Below, one piece after another: positions 12,401-25,100 of a stretch of 64,000 nt of DNA. The notes under the pieces are model-generated. The model did no database searches. It was not told where the DNA came from and was given only the letters and a program-made list of their open reading frames with translations. The stretch comes from Echinococcus granulosus (taxonomy: Eukaryota > Platyhelminthes > Cestoda > Cyclophyllidea > Taeniidae). Location of the stretch: NCBI RefSeq assembly GCF_000524195.1, contig NW_020170391.1, positions 924,469 to 988,468 of the forward strand. The letters are read 5' to 3'. Position 1 is the first letter of the stretch. Every line of letters begins with the position of its first letter. Position numbers and translations under genes: made by a program.

Positions 12401-12923
12401 TCACTTGTGGTTGACAGAAACTTTAGGTGCAACCCAATGCGGGGCGGTGGGAACTGCGGGTCTTGCGTACCTCCGGCCGGCTGTCCCGGCCAGTCCATCC
12501 CGACCATTTGGGGAGGCAATTGGGGCAACTGCACCTCGACTCAAAAGCTCGTTAACGCTATGGCAAGTGGTCCAGTGCGAATTAGCTAAGCACGCGTTCC
12601 AGTGAGCCAACTTTAAAAAGTTGTCCGCCACCTAACTCTTGCACTAATAAAGCATACTTTCCACCACCACACAACTAACTTCCTGCATTCGTAAAGATAA
12701 AAGGAAAAGGGGTCACCGGGTTAATTGGTGGGAGTATTTAGGCACACGGTATTTGCTAAACAATTATAATTGCGGGGAAAAAGAAACCTGATAAGAAATC
12801 CGTTTGAAACACAGGCGAGGATCCAGTTATCCAGGGAAGTGGTAAAAGCTAGTGTTTAATGAAGGGCGTTCCAAAGCCGATAAAGATAGTGAATGCAATT
12901 CAATAAATACAAGCTCGACACAC
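9417..12923. other. Interval between the microprotein candidate and the last mapped DPH6 exon
   Basis: No gene is recognised in most of it. The missing 3' end of DPH6 should lie in the right part. Candidates there are an open minus frame at 12401-12631 within a GC-rich block, and another at 12145-12354. Between 9450 and 12100 only short unrecognised frames and AT-rich sequence are seen. Confidence 0.45.
12401..12631 (-). other. GC-rich block, possible terminal exon of DPH6 or repeat relic
   Basis: A sharply GC-richer island (about 12420-12560) in AT-rich DNA. A minus-strand frame opens after a TTAG acceptor at 12632 in phase 0, which fits the phase-0 donor of the last confident DPH6 exon at 12924. 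Its sequence does not look like the end of a RidA domain. Both other minus frames, and the plus frame, are also largely open. Its core, with GGCCGG and GGCCAG, also recalls the dispersed repeat. Undecided. Confidence 0.2.
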
Positions 12924-15840
12924 CTTCATAACCCTGTGCGTATGTCGCAGAGCAAGCCAGCACTGCTGTTCGATATGAGACTGCAGGCTTTCCGACTGGA
13001 GTACGGTGGAAGTGGACGGTAACGGCAACTCCAGCGTCTCAGGCACTAGACCGATTTGGCCAGAGTAGAAGCACTCAGAGGCGAACCGAATCGCCTGACT
13101 ATAGGACGCAGTAACAGCCGGCGCCCAGTAAGAGAGCGAGCGCACTCGCATCGCCTCTACATCTGCAGTATGTCTCACCTCGACGGCAACAACGATGCTG
13201 GATATCGCCACGACGATAATCTCATCTTTACCCACCTGAAAACATGAAAGAGGATTGTTTAATCCAGTTATATTTCCGGATCAGTCGTACGATCATAATG
13301 GTGAGAATTCTGTGTGAGAACCGTATTGAGGTAGGCCGCTGGGTTAAACTACCATTCACTTAACTATTTCTGGTTTCTAGCACCATTCTCAGTACTCTCA
13401 GTATTCATATTCACACAAACTGATAGGGCAAACACACATCATTAAAAGGTCAATAAAAGCACTATAAAATAATTGACCTTCTGGTAAATGGGTCATCGTT
13501 GCTTCAGCTGCATTAAGGTTCTCCACTACGTGAGCTGTCTCCCTGGAGAAGACGTTAGCTTAAGACATACAGCGGAGGTAGATGAAGTTCATCAGCTAAG
13601 TTGCGCGGGGCAGTTAAAGAGATATTTTTGCAACTTTAAAATACTTTTCTCTGCACCTCAAAACGACTCTAGGGACTGAATTGTATCAAAATAGCAGACG
13701 AGTGGAAGTTTCAGATCAACCTAGTATTGTGGTGGAGACTTTCGGCTACAGTACTCGGTCGTTGAAAACAGTATAGGCTAAGCAAGAAACCTGGACAGTT
13801 TATAGTCCAATCCTTTAATTGCGCGCCTCTACAGTGTCCACGTTCCCAAATGGATAGCCTCCAATCATCATTAGTGTGACGACCAACTACCTTATCACAG
13901 CAGGAAAACGTAAAAAGGGCTTAGTTACTCATTCCAGTCAACGCGGGGTCAGCAATTCTTTGTGAAGTCTAGAGCGTTCTCGTGTTCTTTGGAAGGAAAA
14001 AAACTATCAGGGATATCGCGGCACCACCAATATCAAACTCAACGCTGGTAACCTAGACAAAATGTACGTAGAGGACCAGCACAAAAATCTCATTGCAAAA
14101 ACTTAACTCTAGTGAAGCTAGCTTAAACCATTTTGCCAAAAGCGCAATGCATTAAAAGCGTGAAAGCTGTAAAAAAAATTATATTTTGGGTCTGATAAGG
14201 GGACGCAGGTAAATTAAATAACAAAAGCAATCGTGTACCATAATGCTAAGTCAAATATGTAGCAAAATTCCATAAAGTGTAATGGATAGAGTAGTTGAAA
14301 CCCTCATACCCCAACAATAGTAAACCGATTAAGGACTTCAAGGGGCCACGGAGATGAAAGACAGACTAGACTCGGAGGTGCGTTTCCGACGCGACGACGT
14401 CTTGCGGAAGGACTGTCAAAAATCTGCTTGAATGAATTATCAATTGAGCCAAGAACACTGGAATCCGAGATTTCAGCACTTGTGGTCAGGTGGCAATGAA
14501 TCACACTATCAAAATTTAAACCGAATCTACCTAGCCAAAGTAAGTGGTGGAAAGTATAAATGTTTAACTTGCTTAGGAGCAACTCCAATTTAGAAAATGC
14601 GCTTTGGGTTGCGTTTTTAAGACGTAAATGCAGCTCCGTTTCTACCGTCGAACAATCTACGCCTATGCACGTAGCCGTTGATAGAAGCCCACCAGGCATA
14701 TTAAGAATCCCAAGCCTACTGTCGACGGGAGTTAGCAGCGGTTGATCACCAAACAAGCAGTCGCGTCTTTCCGTATTTGGTATATCTCGAGAAATTTCCA
14801 AAGGCACAGCAGTGCTGAGATCAGTCAGTCTATCCTCAGTGGAAACAAAAGGACGTCTATGTATAACGTCACCCCCAACAGTAATATCCTTAGCAATGTT
14901 CAGCAGGGCCTCTCTAGAGGAAGAAATATTAATCCGATCTTTACTCTAGATAGGAAATGATAAACGGTATATCAGCTTTTACCTCCAACCGGAAACCCGT
15001 GTATCGAAGATAGGCGACGGTTGCGAAGGGATCACTGGAATGAATGACAACTCTTGGCTCCTCAAGTGGAACGATTCGTTTAGTAAAAAGTGGGCAATCA
15101 AAGGTGAATGTCTCAAACTCCCCACCCTCACCACAGGGATTCAGCGCACAGTTTGAATCATCTGCGAGGCAAAATGCACGTGGAACGAAGTCAGCGATCC
15201 AACAACCCAAATCGCGTTCCACATCCAATCCAAAAGAAGCTATCTGTACACATTGGGAGAGAGTAACACGCGTACCTTAACAATCTTTGCCATCACTCCA
15301 GCGCCAACCATATCAAGTAGAAGCTCTTTTTGGTCTCTTCGCCAGAGGTATGCCAGTGAAACCCATGAAAGACGTTCACAGATGCTTTCAACACGCTCAC
15401 GCTGATAATTCGATAAAATTGCACCAGAAACCAGGCCTTTAATATCATCATGGGTCCTGTGAACCAGCGACAGAAGACCAAAAAGATCCTCGACCTAGAT
15501 ACACCAAATAAAGTGATTTAAACCATTCACTTCGTCCCTAGGCGGTACGTCATAGGTTAGAGAGTGGCACGTTGCGGCGTGCATGATCCTCGATTGGTAA
15601 AGGGGTATGTTCATAGCTTCAGCAAGATAGCGAACACCTTCCGCACCAACAGTTTGGAACATATAACTATCAATCTCTACGGTACTTATTAAAATAACAC
15701 CGTAAATCACTAAGATACTCTTTTTCAGCACCTGGGGGTTGCATATTCACTAGGGCAACCACTTCATGATTCTGGGAAATGCTTTCCAAAATAGAAAATA
15801 TGCTGTCTTTTCCTCCACTAACGAGTGCTGCAACGCGCAT
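12924..15840 (-). CDS. DPH6: Diphthine-ammonia ligase DPH6 with C-terminal RidA-like extension
   Basis: DPH6 catalyses the last, ATP-dependent amidation in diphthamide synthesis on elongation factor 2. Minus-strand exons: 15732-15840, 15531-15676, 15276-15494, 14983-15243, 14310-14945 and 12924-13235, all in phase, 561 codons; the final exon is not identified. The N terminus MRVAALVSGGKDSIF carries the SGGKDS pyrophosphatase loop. DSYMFQTVG, GAILSNYQRERVE and CGEGGEFETFTFDCPLF are diagnostic of the family. Human DPH6 ends soon after the last motif. Here the protein continues for more than 300 residues with a RidA-like region (exon 5) and a second one (exon 6, SYWAPAVTASYSQAIR and YSGQIGLVP), as known for yeast Dph6. 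Introns 2-4 are 36, 32 and 37 bp and intron 1 is 55 bp, whereas intron 5 is about 1.07 kb. The start is the only ATG just before the loop motif. Confidence 0.93.
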
Positions 15841-17158
15841 CTCGCGATACGGGGACGACTCCTGGGGTTATTATTTCCATGCTGCTTCGGAGCAGAAACG
15901 GCACTCAAGGTCACAGCGAGACTACGTAAAGTAGACGGATTTGAAGATTATGGGACTAAGAATAACTAAATATTGAATAAATATATGTGCTTCTATTTAA
16001 AGTGTCACAATTTCAAAGTTTTGATCTTGTGCCTATGGAGGAAAATATATACATTTGATCAAATGCCCTAAGTCAAAAGCGTAGACTAATAACAACGACT
16101 CTTTCTAGTTTTAGATACAATATGATGCAATAAAGTTATAGTAGAATACAATTTTTATAAACACTTAAAACCATGTCATGTATCCGGAAAGGAAAACACC
16201 GTATCCTGTATTAGTAAAGACAGTAACAATTGGTTGTTACATTCTAGACTTCATGTTACTCGAGTCATTATTTTAATATCTTTCGAGCCTTGCTGTGAAA
16301 CTGGATTAGCATTTTTACCAGGAATAGTCATCACTATTATCAAATGGGTTTTCGGGCTAGTAAAGTATAAACAACCGAAAAAATCAAACATAAGTCGTAC
16401 TCAGTAAAGACCAGAATTATTTGATACTTTGAATAAGCTGACGATAATTCGCCGTGTTAGTGATACCTCAAGGACCAACTCGTTTGGCCGTTTTTTCGGT
16501 TTTGTCGCGCTTACAACTTCTGCATAGTTAGCTGTGTTAATCCGAATGGAGTATGAGTGGGTTCCCCTACTCATGGCTTTCAATGGTCTTGTTCCGGTTT
16601 TCGCCACACTCTGAACAAATGTCTTGCACAAATCATTTCGATCAATAATGTATCTTGTGGATTTACCAGATTTTATTTAATAGTAAAAATATCTTGCTTA
16701 AGCACTTGGTCGCGTAGTGCTCACCCAGGTATATTAAACACTGATGGGCCGTATTAAGTCACCTATCGTTATACAAGGGTTTCCCGGAAGAAGTGCTGCT
16801 GGGGACGTATTGAATTGGTTCCAATTCGATTTGTATTCATGGTTTATTTAATTGAACCGGCTTATAAACTTCAGTTTGAGATGCATTTCACACCGATAAT
16901 ATCCATGTAAACTCTCCAGCAAAATAGACTGTTTTATATTTCCTTAATTTATTGATCACTGACCAATTTGTCTCACTGTTTGTGGGAGGTTTATTAGCTA
17001 ATTTGATAATTTGGCACCGCACGTACTTGCTACGCACCTACGTGCTCCCAATTGGCACTGGACATATTTTAACGAGCACATCACTCGGACACAAATCCAA
17101 ACAATCTCGGAAAACGAAATAATGTCCCAATTTTTAAAGGTTTACTTTATTTCAGTCA
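15841..17158. promoter_or_regulatory. Divergent intergenic interval between DPH6 (-) and coiled-coil gene (+)
   Basis: The two flanking genes point away from each other, so their promoters must lie in this 1.3 kb of AT-rich sequence. No TATA box or other motif stands out. The 77-codon minus frame at 16401-16631 is not recognised. Confidence 0.35.
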
Positions 17159-20100
17159 ATGGAAATGAATGTTCCAGGTCATATTTCATTCAGGTAAAAA
17201 GAAGTTGGCCCATTTTTTTATGCTAGCAACTAGTACAAATATCTGCACACTTATTTGGTTATTAATACAATGATATGAGATACAAAATCCCCATTGTATG
17301 GAAACCTTGGTAACCTTGGATGCTTTAGAACGTGGTGTTCCGAGCCTCCAGTAGAATTGTAATAAACCAAAGTATTGTGGAAGAACATATAGCAATAACG
17401 TGCAGAAGAAATGCTGGTAGGCAACTAGCATGGCCCAAAGGCTGTGACATGGCGGAAGTACAATCTACAGAACTGGAAGTACCCGAGTAGTCGAACACAC
17501 GATTAAATCATTGCAAGGGATCGTGTTAGTATATGTATTTCTGGGAGATGGGAAGTAAACACTCAAATTTTAATGTCTGTGGACAAATAAATAATAAATG
17601 AATATGCATGCATATCATATCTAGGGTATCGTTATATTAGCACTTACAGCTCAAGGGTTGTGTAGGCTTTCGGAGTAGGACTCCTTGCGAAATTTCTAAT
17701 GATCACAATATGAATTTGATAAAATCACGCTATTTCCACAACTTCACCCAAATTTTCTTTGGGATTACTTGTTCTCTGTAGTTATGATAAGAATATGTAC
17801 AAGTGCTTGTACACCTTGAGATATGAGAAGGCAAAAGCGGACTACAAAAGCAACCTGAAGAAGCGGAGGTACATGCTGTGGCTTCTAAAGCAAGTTTTAG
17901 GCAAAAAATGCATGAACTTTTTAACAAAGATTCAGAACTTCTTGATCAAGTCCCTCTAAAAATTGAAGAAGATCGGTACCTCCGTCGCGAGCAGCTAAGG
18001 GAGGAAATTGAAGAATTACGAAAACTTAAGGAAATTGAATGTAAAACATTAGCGAAAGCTGGATATAGGTAACTTTTAGTATTTTAAGCACCGTATTGCT
18101 AGCAATTTACTTCTGATTCCTAATTCTGTAGCCGTCTTTCTTTTCCCTTCATACGATTGAAAAATAATATGATTAGGCATACTTCCGTCAAGACTAATCC
18201 GCGTTACTTTTCGCATTTATTTGCACATATGTTGAATTTACTGGCTGGATTAGTTTGGTTGGAATTCTCTGCAGTTACACTGTATCCGTAAGGGCATATC
18301 CAATTTCGGCCACGAAACACACGCTTGAGTTTAAATATAATGAAATATTGGTAATTATACAGTCATTGACAAGGCGTGCTGTTGGTCCGATTGACAGTAC
18401 ACAGTACCCATTTACTTTAAACCTAAACCTGAAGCATAGCCTGTCGCCTAGTCTATTATCTTTCCTTACCATTATTTTACCTTTTATCAACCAGTATAAA
18501 TTCACTGTTATTAGAGTCTGATTAGAAGTACCGGTATAATGCGACCAAGATAATTCTGAGTAATTTGATCAATCGTGAATCGTTAGGTTACGTGGCGTGG
18601 AATGGGCAATGTAACGCTTGCTATTAGCGGTATCCACAATTTAGGTTTCTAAAGCCATTACTAGTTGTTATTCAACGTGTCTGGTCCACTAAAGCATATT
18701 AGAGCCCCGTGCATCTGTGTTTCGAGAAATAATTAGCGGCACTAGTAATACCGTTATTGGTGCCACTAACATCGAAAGGGTGGGAAGGGTCAGAGATCAA
18801 ATTTTCTGAATTGATTAAAGCAAGTATCCATCCAGTACACGGCTATTAGCTTTTAATGGGGTATTTAACTTTTTAAATGTCCACTTAAGTTGCTAATGTA
18901 TAATCCTATTCTCTTGGATAAATAACTTGCTTATCTTACCCAAATCGTGTATTCCCTACTGTTAATTTAGAATGGCCCCGAAACGCATTTAATTATTAAT
19001 GTTCCTCGTTGAGCATTAACATCGGACGATTAAGAATCCTCTAGGTTTCTTAACCACATTTCACCGTTATAGGAAACAAACAACGATGAATAAAGATAAC
19101 TATAGACCACTTCTGAATAAGCTTTATATGCAGGATCTCAATGCACAGGTTGAATTGAACAAGCAGATAAAGGCCTATGAGAATAGGAAAGAAGAGGGCA
19201 TGGCAAAAATGACTTGGCTACCAGTAGGCCACGATTGTGGAAATGGCAATACCAGACCCAAAAGGTGGGTTCATGTTAATTTCCTCCCTCAATGCTTAAA
19301 GGGATTTAAATGAGGAATTACGCGACGCGATGGCAGCCAGAGAGGCAAAACTATCAGAAATTGCAAAACAAAAGGAGAGGGAAGCAGAAGAAATGGTAAG
19401 AAGTCCAACCACTTAGGATGAACAGAGTATGTGATAAGGAAAAAGACGTTGATATTTTGAACAGTGAGAGTGGTGGTAGGCTGAGTATTTTCAATGTTTT
19501 CGCTTAAGTGAATTTTCGCCCTAATCCTCTATACTATTTGAAGTTGTCATTTCCTGGAACAGGTTACACTCGAGGTGCGACTTTTTTTGGTTCTACAAAT
19601 TTAAATACTGATGTATTCATTAATCATGCAATCGAATAATGCATAAATGTCGTGAATTGCGTTTCAGAGAGAGCGTGAAGAGGTTTGTTTGCGTGAGAAA
19701 GCGGAGGCTACCAAAGCAGCTTATGAAAGAAGAGCGATGCTGCGAGGTGCATTTGAGCAGCAAATTAAGGAAAGAAATCAAGAACTTTGGACTAAGAAAG
19801 TGGAGGACGCAAGAGTTTCAGCCTGGTTGACCTCCAATGCTAATCAACAGGTTTTGGTAATGAAGGATAAATCGCTTCATGATAAAGTGAGTAATCAGGT
19901 GATTTAAGATTAAATCATGTCTAAAACAACGGTTTTTCTCATAGTAAACGACTAACACAAATATCTTAGTATAAAAACGATAACGAGGGTAACGCTACAG
20001 GTTGCGCATATCAGTTGTGACTAAATTTTCAAAAGAATTACTACGTAACTACTTATTTTACCACAGCTAAACATTGGACCATTGCATGGGCCGTGTGGGT

Positions 20101-21293
20101 CCATGTCTAGGCTAACGTATAGGAGTATTGAAGCGTTCTAGCATTAAGTGGATTAGCTAAGTCGAGAACATTAAGTTCTTTAATGTAGAAAAGTGATTTA
20201 CAAACAAAAAGTATGCCGGGTTTTTAAAAATGAGAGTTATGGGAGATTGTTGTCTTCAACATCAGGAGAATCTTTTATTTGAACGAATAGCTAATGAAAC
20301 ATGTTCTTTTACGAAGGCGATTGCCAAACAAAGAGCCCTGGATTTCTTTGATTATGTGAAACAGTTGGAAGAGGAGAAACAATTGGAAGAGAAAAGAAGG
20401 GAACGGGCTATGGAGCGGATAGCTAGCGATATGATGGAAGCAAACGAGGCTAAGCAGCGGCAGATTAGGGAGGCGAGCCAGGCTCTGGAAAGGGAAATTA
20501 GGCAGGCACAACTCAAACAAATAAAGGAAAAAGGTGAGTAAGTCAGTAAACTTGGCTTGAAGCCAGGGTCAGACAATGGTACTCATCGAGCTGTAAGTGC
20601 TGCTTATACTAAAGGTACAAATTATTTTCGTATAGAGTGTTAGTCGCCCTATTATTTTGTAAGAAACCCGAAAACTCATTCGTGCGGATGCCATATTCAC
20701 TCGGTTCGATTCGTACCGGCTGGACAAACTGGAATGCCTAAAACTAGGCCCACTGCTTACCCCCTAATTTACCACGATATAGGTTAACAATGCGATGCCA
20801 AATACTTGCGTACTTTGAGTTAATCATGAATTTCGAGAAAAAAGTGAAAGGGCTTGATTTCCAACAGTCGGAAAATTAGAGAATTTGAAATAATCCTTCT
20901 CAAATTCTCAAATAAGACCATCTTATAATGCACAACATGTTCAACTGTGAGCGCTAAAGGCGTAGGGACAGGACTGTCTGATAATTTTCTCTCATTTTAA
21001 TTCCAGAGGGGAGGTCAATTGTACCTACAACTGATGGTGGTCTCAGCTTCCTAGACAAAATGCATGCTGACGACGGCCGGAGAGTGGATGGAGCGAGGAT
21101 AATCAGGCAGGAGAACAGCCGTTATCTGCAACAGCAAATCGCTCAAAAGCCTTCAACTGCGCTCTTTGAAGACTGGGGGATGGAAGGCCGTGAATTCACC
21201 CGATCACCCCAACGCTCCCACGAGGAGGATTTGGCCACCTATGAGTACTTAAATCCTTTGCGAAAACTGTCTCTAAAGGAAATGGAATTCTAA
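17159..21293 (+). CDS. Coiled-coil protein, cilia/flagella-type charged helix, unnamed
   Basis: Exons: 17159-17193, 17821-17868, 17901-18068, 19073-19264, 19302-19395, 19668-19886, 20266-20533 and 21007-21293, stop TAA. Every junction is in phase, giving 436 residues. From about residue 12 to 355 the protein is almost all charged helix, rich in Glu, Lys, Arg, Gln and Ala (for example RREQLREEIEELRKLKE and KQLEEEKQLEEKRRERAMER), interrupted by a short Gly/Asn/Pro linker near residues 131-144. The last 90 residues are less helical and end in LSLKEMEF. No signal peptide or membrane segment is visible. The pattern resembles trichohyalin-plectin-homology proteins of cilia (MNS1, CFAP53 and trichoplein type), but I cannot match it to one. 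Two introns are 32 and 37 bp. The ATG lies three bases after an AG preceded by a pyrimidine-rich tract, so the first coding exon may receive a 5' UTR exon or a trans-spliced leader. Exon 6 has alternative donors at 19850 and 19856, also phase 0. Confidence 0.8.
17364..17520 (+). repeat. Dispersed short repeat, copy 3, in intron 1 of the coiled-coil gene
   Basis: Carries AACCAAAGTATTGTGGAAGA, then ACTAGCATGGCCCAAAGGCT and GGAAGTACAATCTACAG, in the same order and orientation as the copy at 34373-34560. Confidence 0.55.
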
Positions 21294-22021
21294 CGGCAAA
21301 TTTGTTAAATGGTGCTAAAGCCGAAGCGCTTATAATAAACCACTTTAATGCATCCTATGTGTTGGTTACTTTTAAAATGATGTAAAGAACAAGAAATATT
21401 AACGTGGGACTGGTATGATGTAGTCCACATGCACACCCAGTCAATTATTAAATTATTTCACGTTTCGACGAAAATTCATGAGGGGATTTAGAAGGTCTGT
21501 ATAGCGGGAGCTAAAGGGCAACTTAGTTAAGATAAGTAGTGACTTTGTGTGAAATTGGATTGTGTTAGAGAAGGGATGAAGATATCACAAGCTCAACACT
21601 GACAAAGCTTTCAGGTTTAACTATTTCTGCAACTTGATATGAGGAATTCCAGGAAGAATGTCAGTCATATGGCTGATTCATTCCAGTTGGAGCAGCATTG
21701 CCTCCTTGTGAAAAGTTAAGGAGAAACGATGGCTCAACTTTATACACTGAACGCCTAAGTCAATGATCTGAAAAGGTCGTTAAAAGGTAACTTACAAGAA
21801 TAGTGTGAGAAGGGTAAACTATTATTTAAGTGGCTAGTTATCAGGACCTAGAAAGATGAATATAACTTGCTTTGAAGGCTGCTTAGAACTCCGGAGGTTG
21901 ACACAAGAGTAGCGAAAGCAACGCTACTGAAAAGATGTGAGTAAGATATGACGCGCCCACGCATGCAAGCGCTAGCAAGCAGCACGTTGACGAGGTCACG
22001 TGTAATAGTTGTAGTTGTTGC

Positions 22022-22121
22022 NNNNNNNNNNNNNNNNNNNNNNNNNNNNNNNNNNNNNNNNNNNNNNNNNNNNNNNNNNNNNNNNNNNNNNNNNNNNNNN
22101 NNNNNNNNNNNNNNNNNNNNN
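22022..22121. other. Assembly gap of 100 N at a trinucleotide microsatellite
   Basis: Exactly 100 N flanked by GTTGTAGTTGTTGC on the left and ACAACAACTGCAAC on the right. The gap replaces a GTT/AAC-type repeat whose true length is unknown. Confidence 0.95.
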
Positions 22122-25100
22122 ACAACAACTGCAACCTCTTCATAATGACCACCGTTGTTTAATTATGACGATTTTGCAACAGTGATTTTGATGTCAAAAG
22201 CAAAGCCGTAACGCAATTCTTAACCTAGAATTCAGCCAATGAGGCTCCTTTCTTCTACTGGTGCAAATTCATTTCCATTGATTCTTTCCTAAGTCAGATT
22301 GTGAAAACCAAGCCTTACTCCGGTGTATCACTTGAAGCGCCTTAAAAAAGGAATCCTGATGCTAGTAACTTCTCACAAAGACAATTTTGGCAAGGGATAA
22401 TTTGATGGTCAAATAAACGGCTTCAGGTGAATTCCTAGGCTCATGTTCATCAAATGTGGCTTCGCGCAAACAATATCCGTTCCCTTGACTGAAAATCGCG
22501 TCTAGCTGTTAACTTTCCTTACCGATTGCGCATCGGAGCAAATTAGTTGAATAATTTTATCGTTAACAAAAATATCTAAACACGGAGATTGCGCTGAAGG
22601 CCAAAATATGAACCCACCATCTCTTGTTCAATCGTTTTCATTACGTGTCATTAATATTAACAACCTTACTCTACATGATAAAAAGTGCAAAATATCAGGC
22701 ACATTCCGGGCTTTGAATTCCCTCCTCTCCTGCAGTCCGAAGATATTTCAAAGCGAGTAGACTTCAAGCAGTAGTTTACCTTGGCTGGGAAAGAAGACGC
22801 AGGGAGAGATGTCTCCACGCCGTTGCGACCTGCACAACCACTTGTGAGAGGGTCTAACATTTCATGTGATGCTGTTCCAACACCCAAGCTTGCTGTGCCA
22901 ACTCCTCCGGATTGTTCTTAATCTTTCAGATCGCTACTTTCTTCTAATAACTTCCAAATTGAACCGGAATTGTGCTGCTGATTTATAGAATTAAGTAGGA
23001 GGATAAGGAGCTTAGCATGATCAAGCACATTGAGACACCATGTCCACAGATGGATTAGTACATTGAGCCATATTGGAATCCAAAACGGGCTAAAGTATGT
23101 TTAAAACAAACAATAAAATCCCAGCAAATACTTTTAGCCTGGCACCCTAAGGCCGTGATCCGAGCGGACTTGCTAGATCTCCAGCTTCAATGACACGAGC
23201 CCCGATAGAGGCTTAGCTAAATTAGGATTTCGCATGAAAATTAACTGAAGCTCAGTCTCCCACACCGGAAGTGCATATTTGCGGCCACCAATTATTACAC
23301 ACACCAAATGTACGGTAGCACACCTTCGTTCGTCAGAGGAAAGAGATACCATGATCATAAGCACGAAAGTAAAAGAATAAGCGGACGAGAGGAGGGCCAG
23401 ATGCCGGTAAAACTGCCACGATATTGGGCCACACGCAGGATAGAGGGAGGGTTGTGGGCTATGTATAGAGAGGGGGGCTGAGAGGAGAGGAAAGAGGAGG
23501 AATACAGTCAGCAGGAGCAACCGTCGGAGCCACCGATCGAAGATGCGTTCCCTCCGGTCCCCATCGTCGACTGGGCCGAAGCGCCCACCTGGAAGGCGTT
23601 TTTGTTCAACACACCACCCTCCGCACTGTTAAGGTTCACACTGGCAGTGGGAACAGGCGTGGTTAGCACTGCATCAGTTCGCAAGTAATATTTAACACGC
23701 TACTTCATGCTTTTGCGGACTATACACGATCTGCTGCATAGCGGGATTCAAATCGGATTCGCATATCTTTAACCCTGTCATCCACGCTGTTAGACTACAG
23801 CTTTTCGGCGCTACTACACTGATATTGTCCAAGACCTTATGCTTTTGGGCTTGTTTTAGCTACCTACTTAACAGACCTAGGTAAATAACCAAAAAGTAGT
23901 TGTATTTATAAAAAATTGTCAGAAATAACCCAGAAGCTGGAAAAACTAAACCAAATAGTATTACTAGGTAAAAACATTTATCGATCCTTTTGCTAATGGG
24001 AAAGAAAACCAAGTGTCCATATTCCGATGAAATAAAAATAAAAAGAGCGGAAGCAAACAAAACAGGGTGGTGAATCAGAGTAATGAGAAAAACGTTTTTT
24101 TTTTCACCTACCCACACAACCCGAAGAGGATGAGCAATAGTAAAGGATTCCCAAAAGAAACCATTTTTCTCAAAGGAAATCAGACGGTGTAAACCTAAGA
24201 TCATAAATTCAAAAAAGAATGTGGGGTTCCCTTAAACTTTTGTCATGGGGATTATGACTACACGGCTTGTAAACGATGATGGACTTGTCTAAATGAACAA
24301 CGGAAAGGTAATTTGGTGTTTTGAAATGGCTCAAGAATCCAAAAGAAATTGTGTTTACCAATAATCCTATAATTTATTAAATGTATTTCTTACCTTCTGG
24401 AGATACACGCAAAAGCCGTATTTTAAAGTAAAATATTCAACGGAAGTCACATCAAAGCTATTCTATACCGAAAATAAAAGGTTGCACTTAATTGGAATAT
24501 GAAGGACACGAAAGGGTGGAGGAAACGAGTGAGAAGGGCGTAAAAAAAGTGAAATACTATAACCTTAAAGGATACGACGTAAAAAAATTGCTTGGAACTT
24601 ATCCAAATCGTGTCCCATGAATATCTTTTCAAAGCATAGACCCTAAAGCAAAGCGATGAAAATTGTCCACTGTTCGTCAGGTCTTGATTATACACGGGAG
24701 GTAGAAAGACTGCATTTTCGCGTGGATAAGCCAAGCCACGAGCATACACCGCTCAATTTGGATGAACACCACGAATAAATGACCAGTAAGTAAACTTCCT
24801 AGTCAGTGAGACAGTTTGTCGCCCTTCCTAACTATTACTGCTTTCTTCATTTTGTGGCTGTCTATGCCTTGTTACAGCTAAGGGTGAGCAATGAAGAACA
24901 AAAACCACGCATGCAGGAGAGCAGTCGGGGATACTGTGAGACCTGACCGCACGCATTCAGTAGTGTTTCACTCAAAGAAGTTTAATTTGATGCCATTTAT
25001 TATCTAAAGGAATTTTTATTTCCACAAAATCCTTATTTCAATGCCTGGTAAAGAGTTCACAAAGCACTAATTAAGTTTGTAGGCAAGACGCATCAGGAGC

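Noticed and set aside
20698..20722. CGGTTCGATTCG motif resembling a tRNA B box
   Set aside because: No matching acceptor stem or A box upstream; it lies in an intron of the coiled-coil gene.
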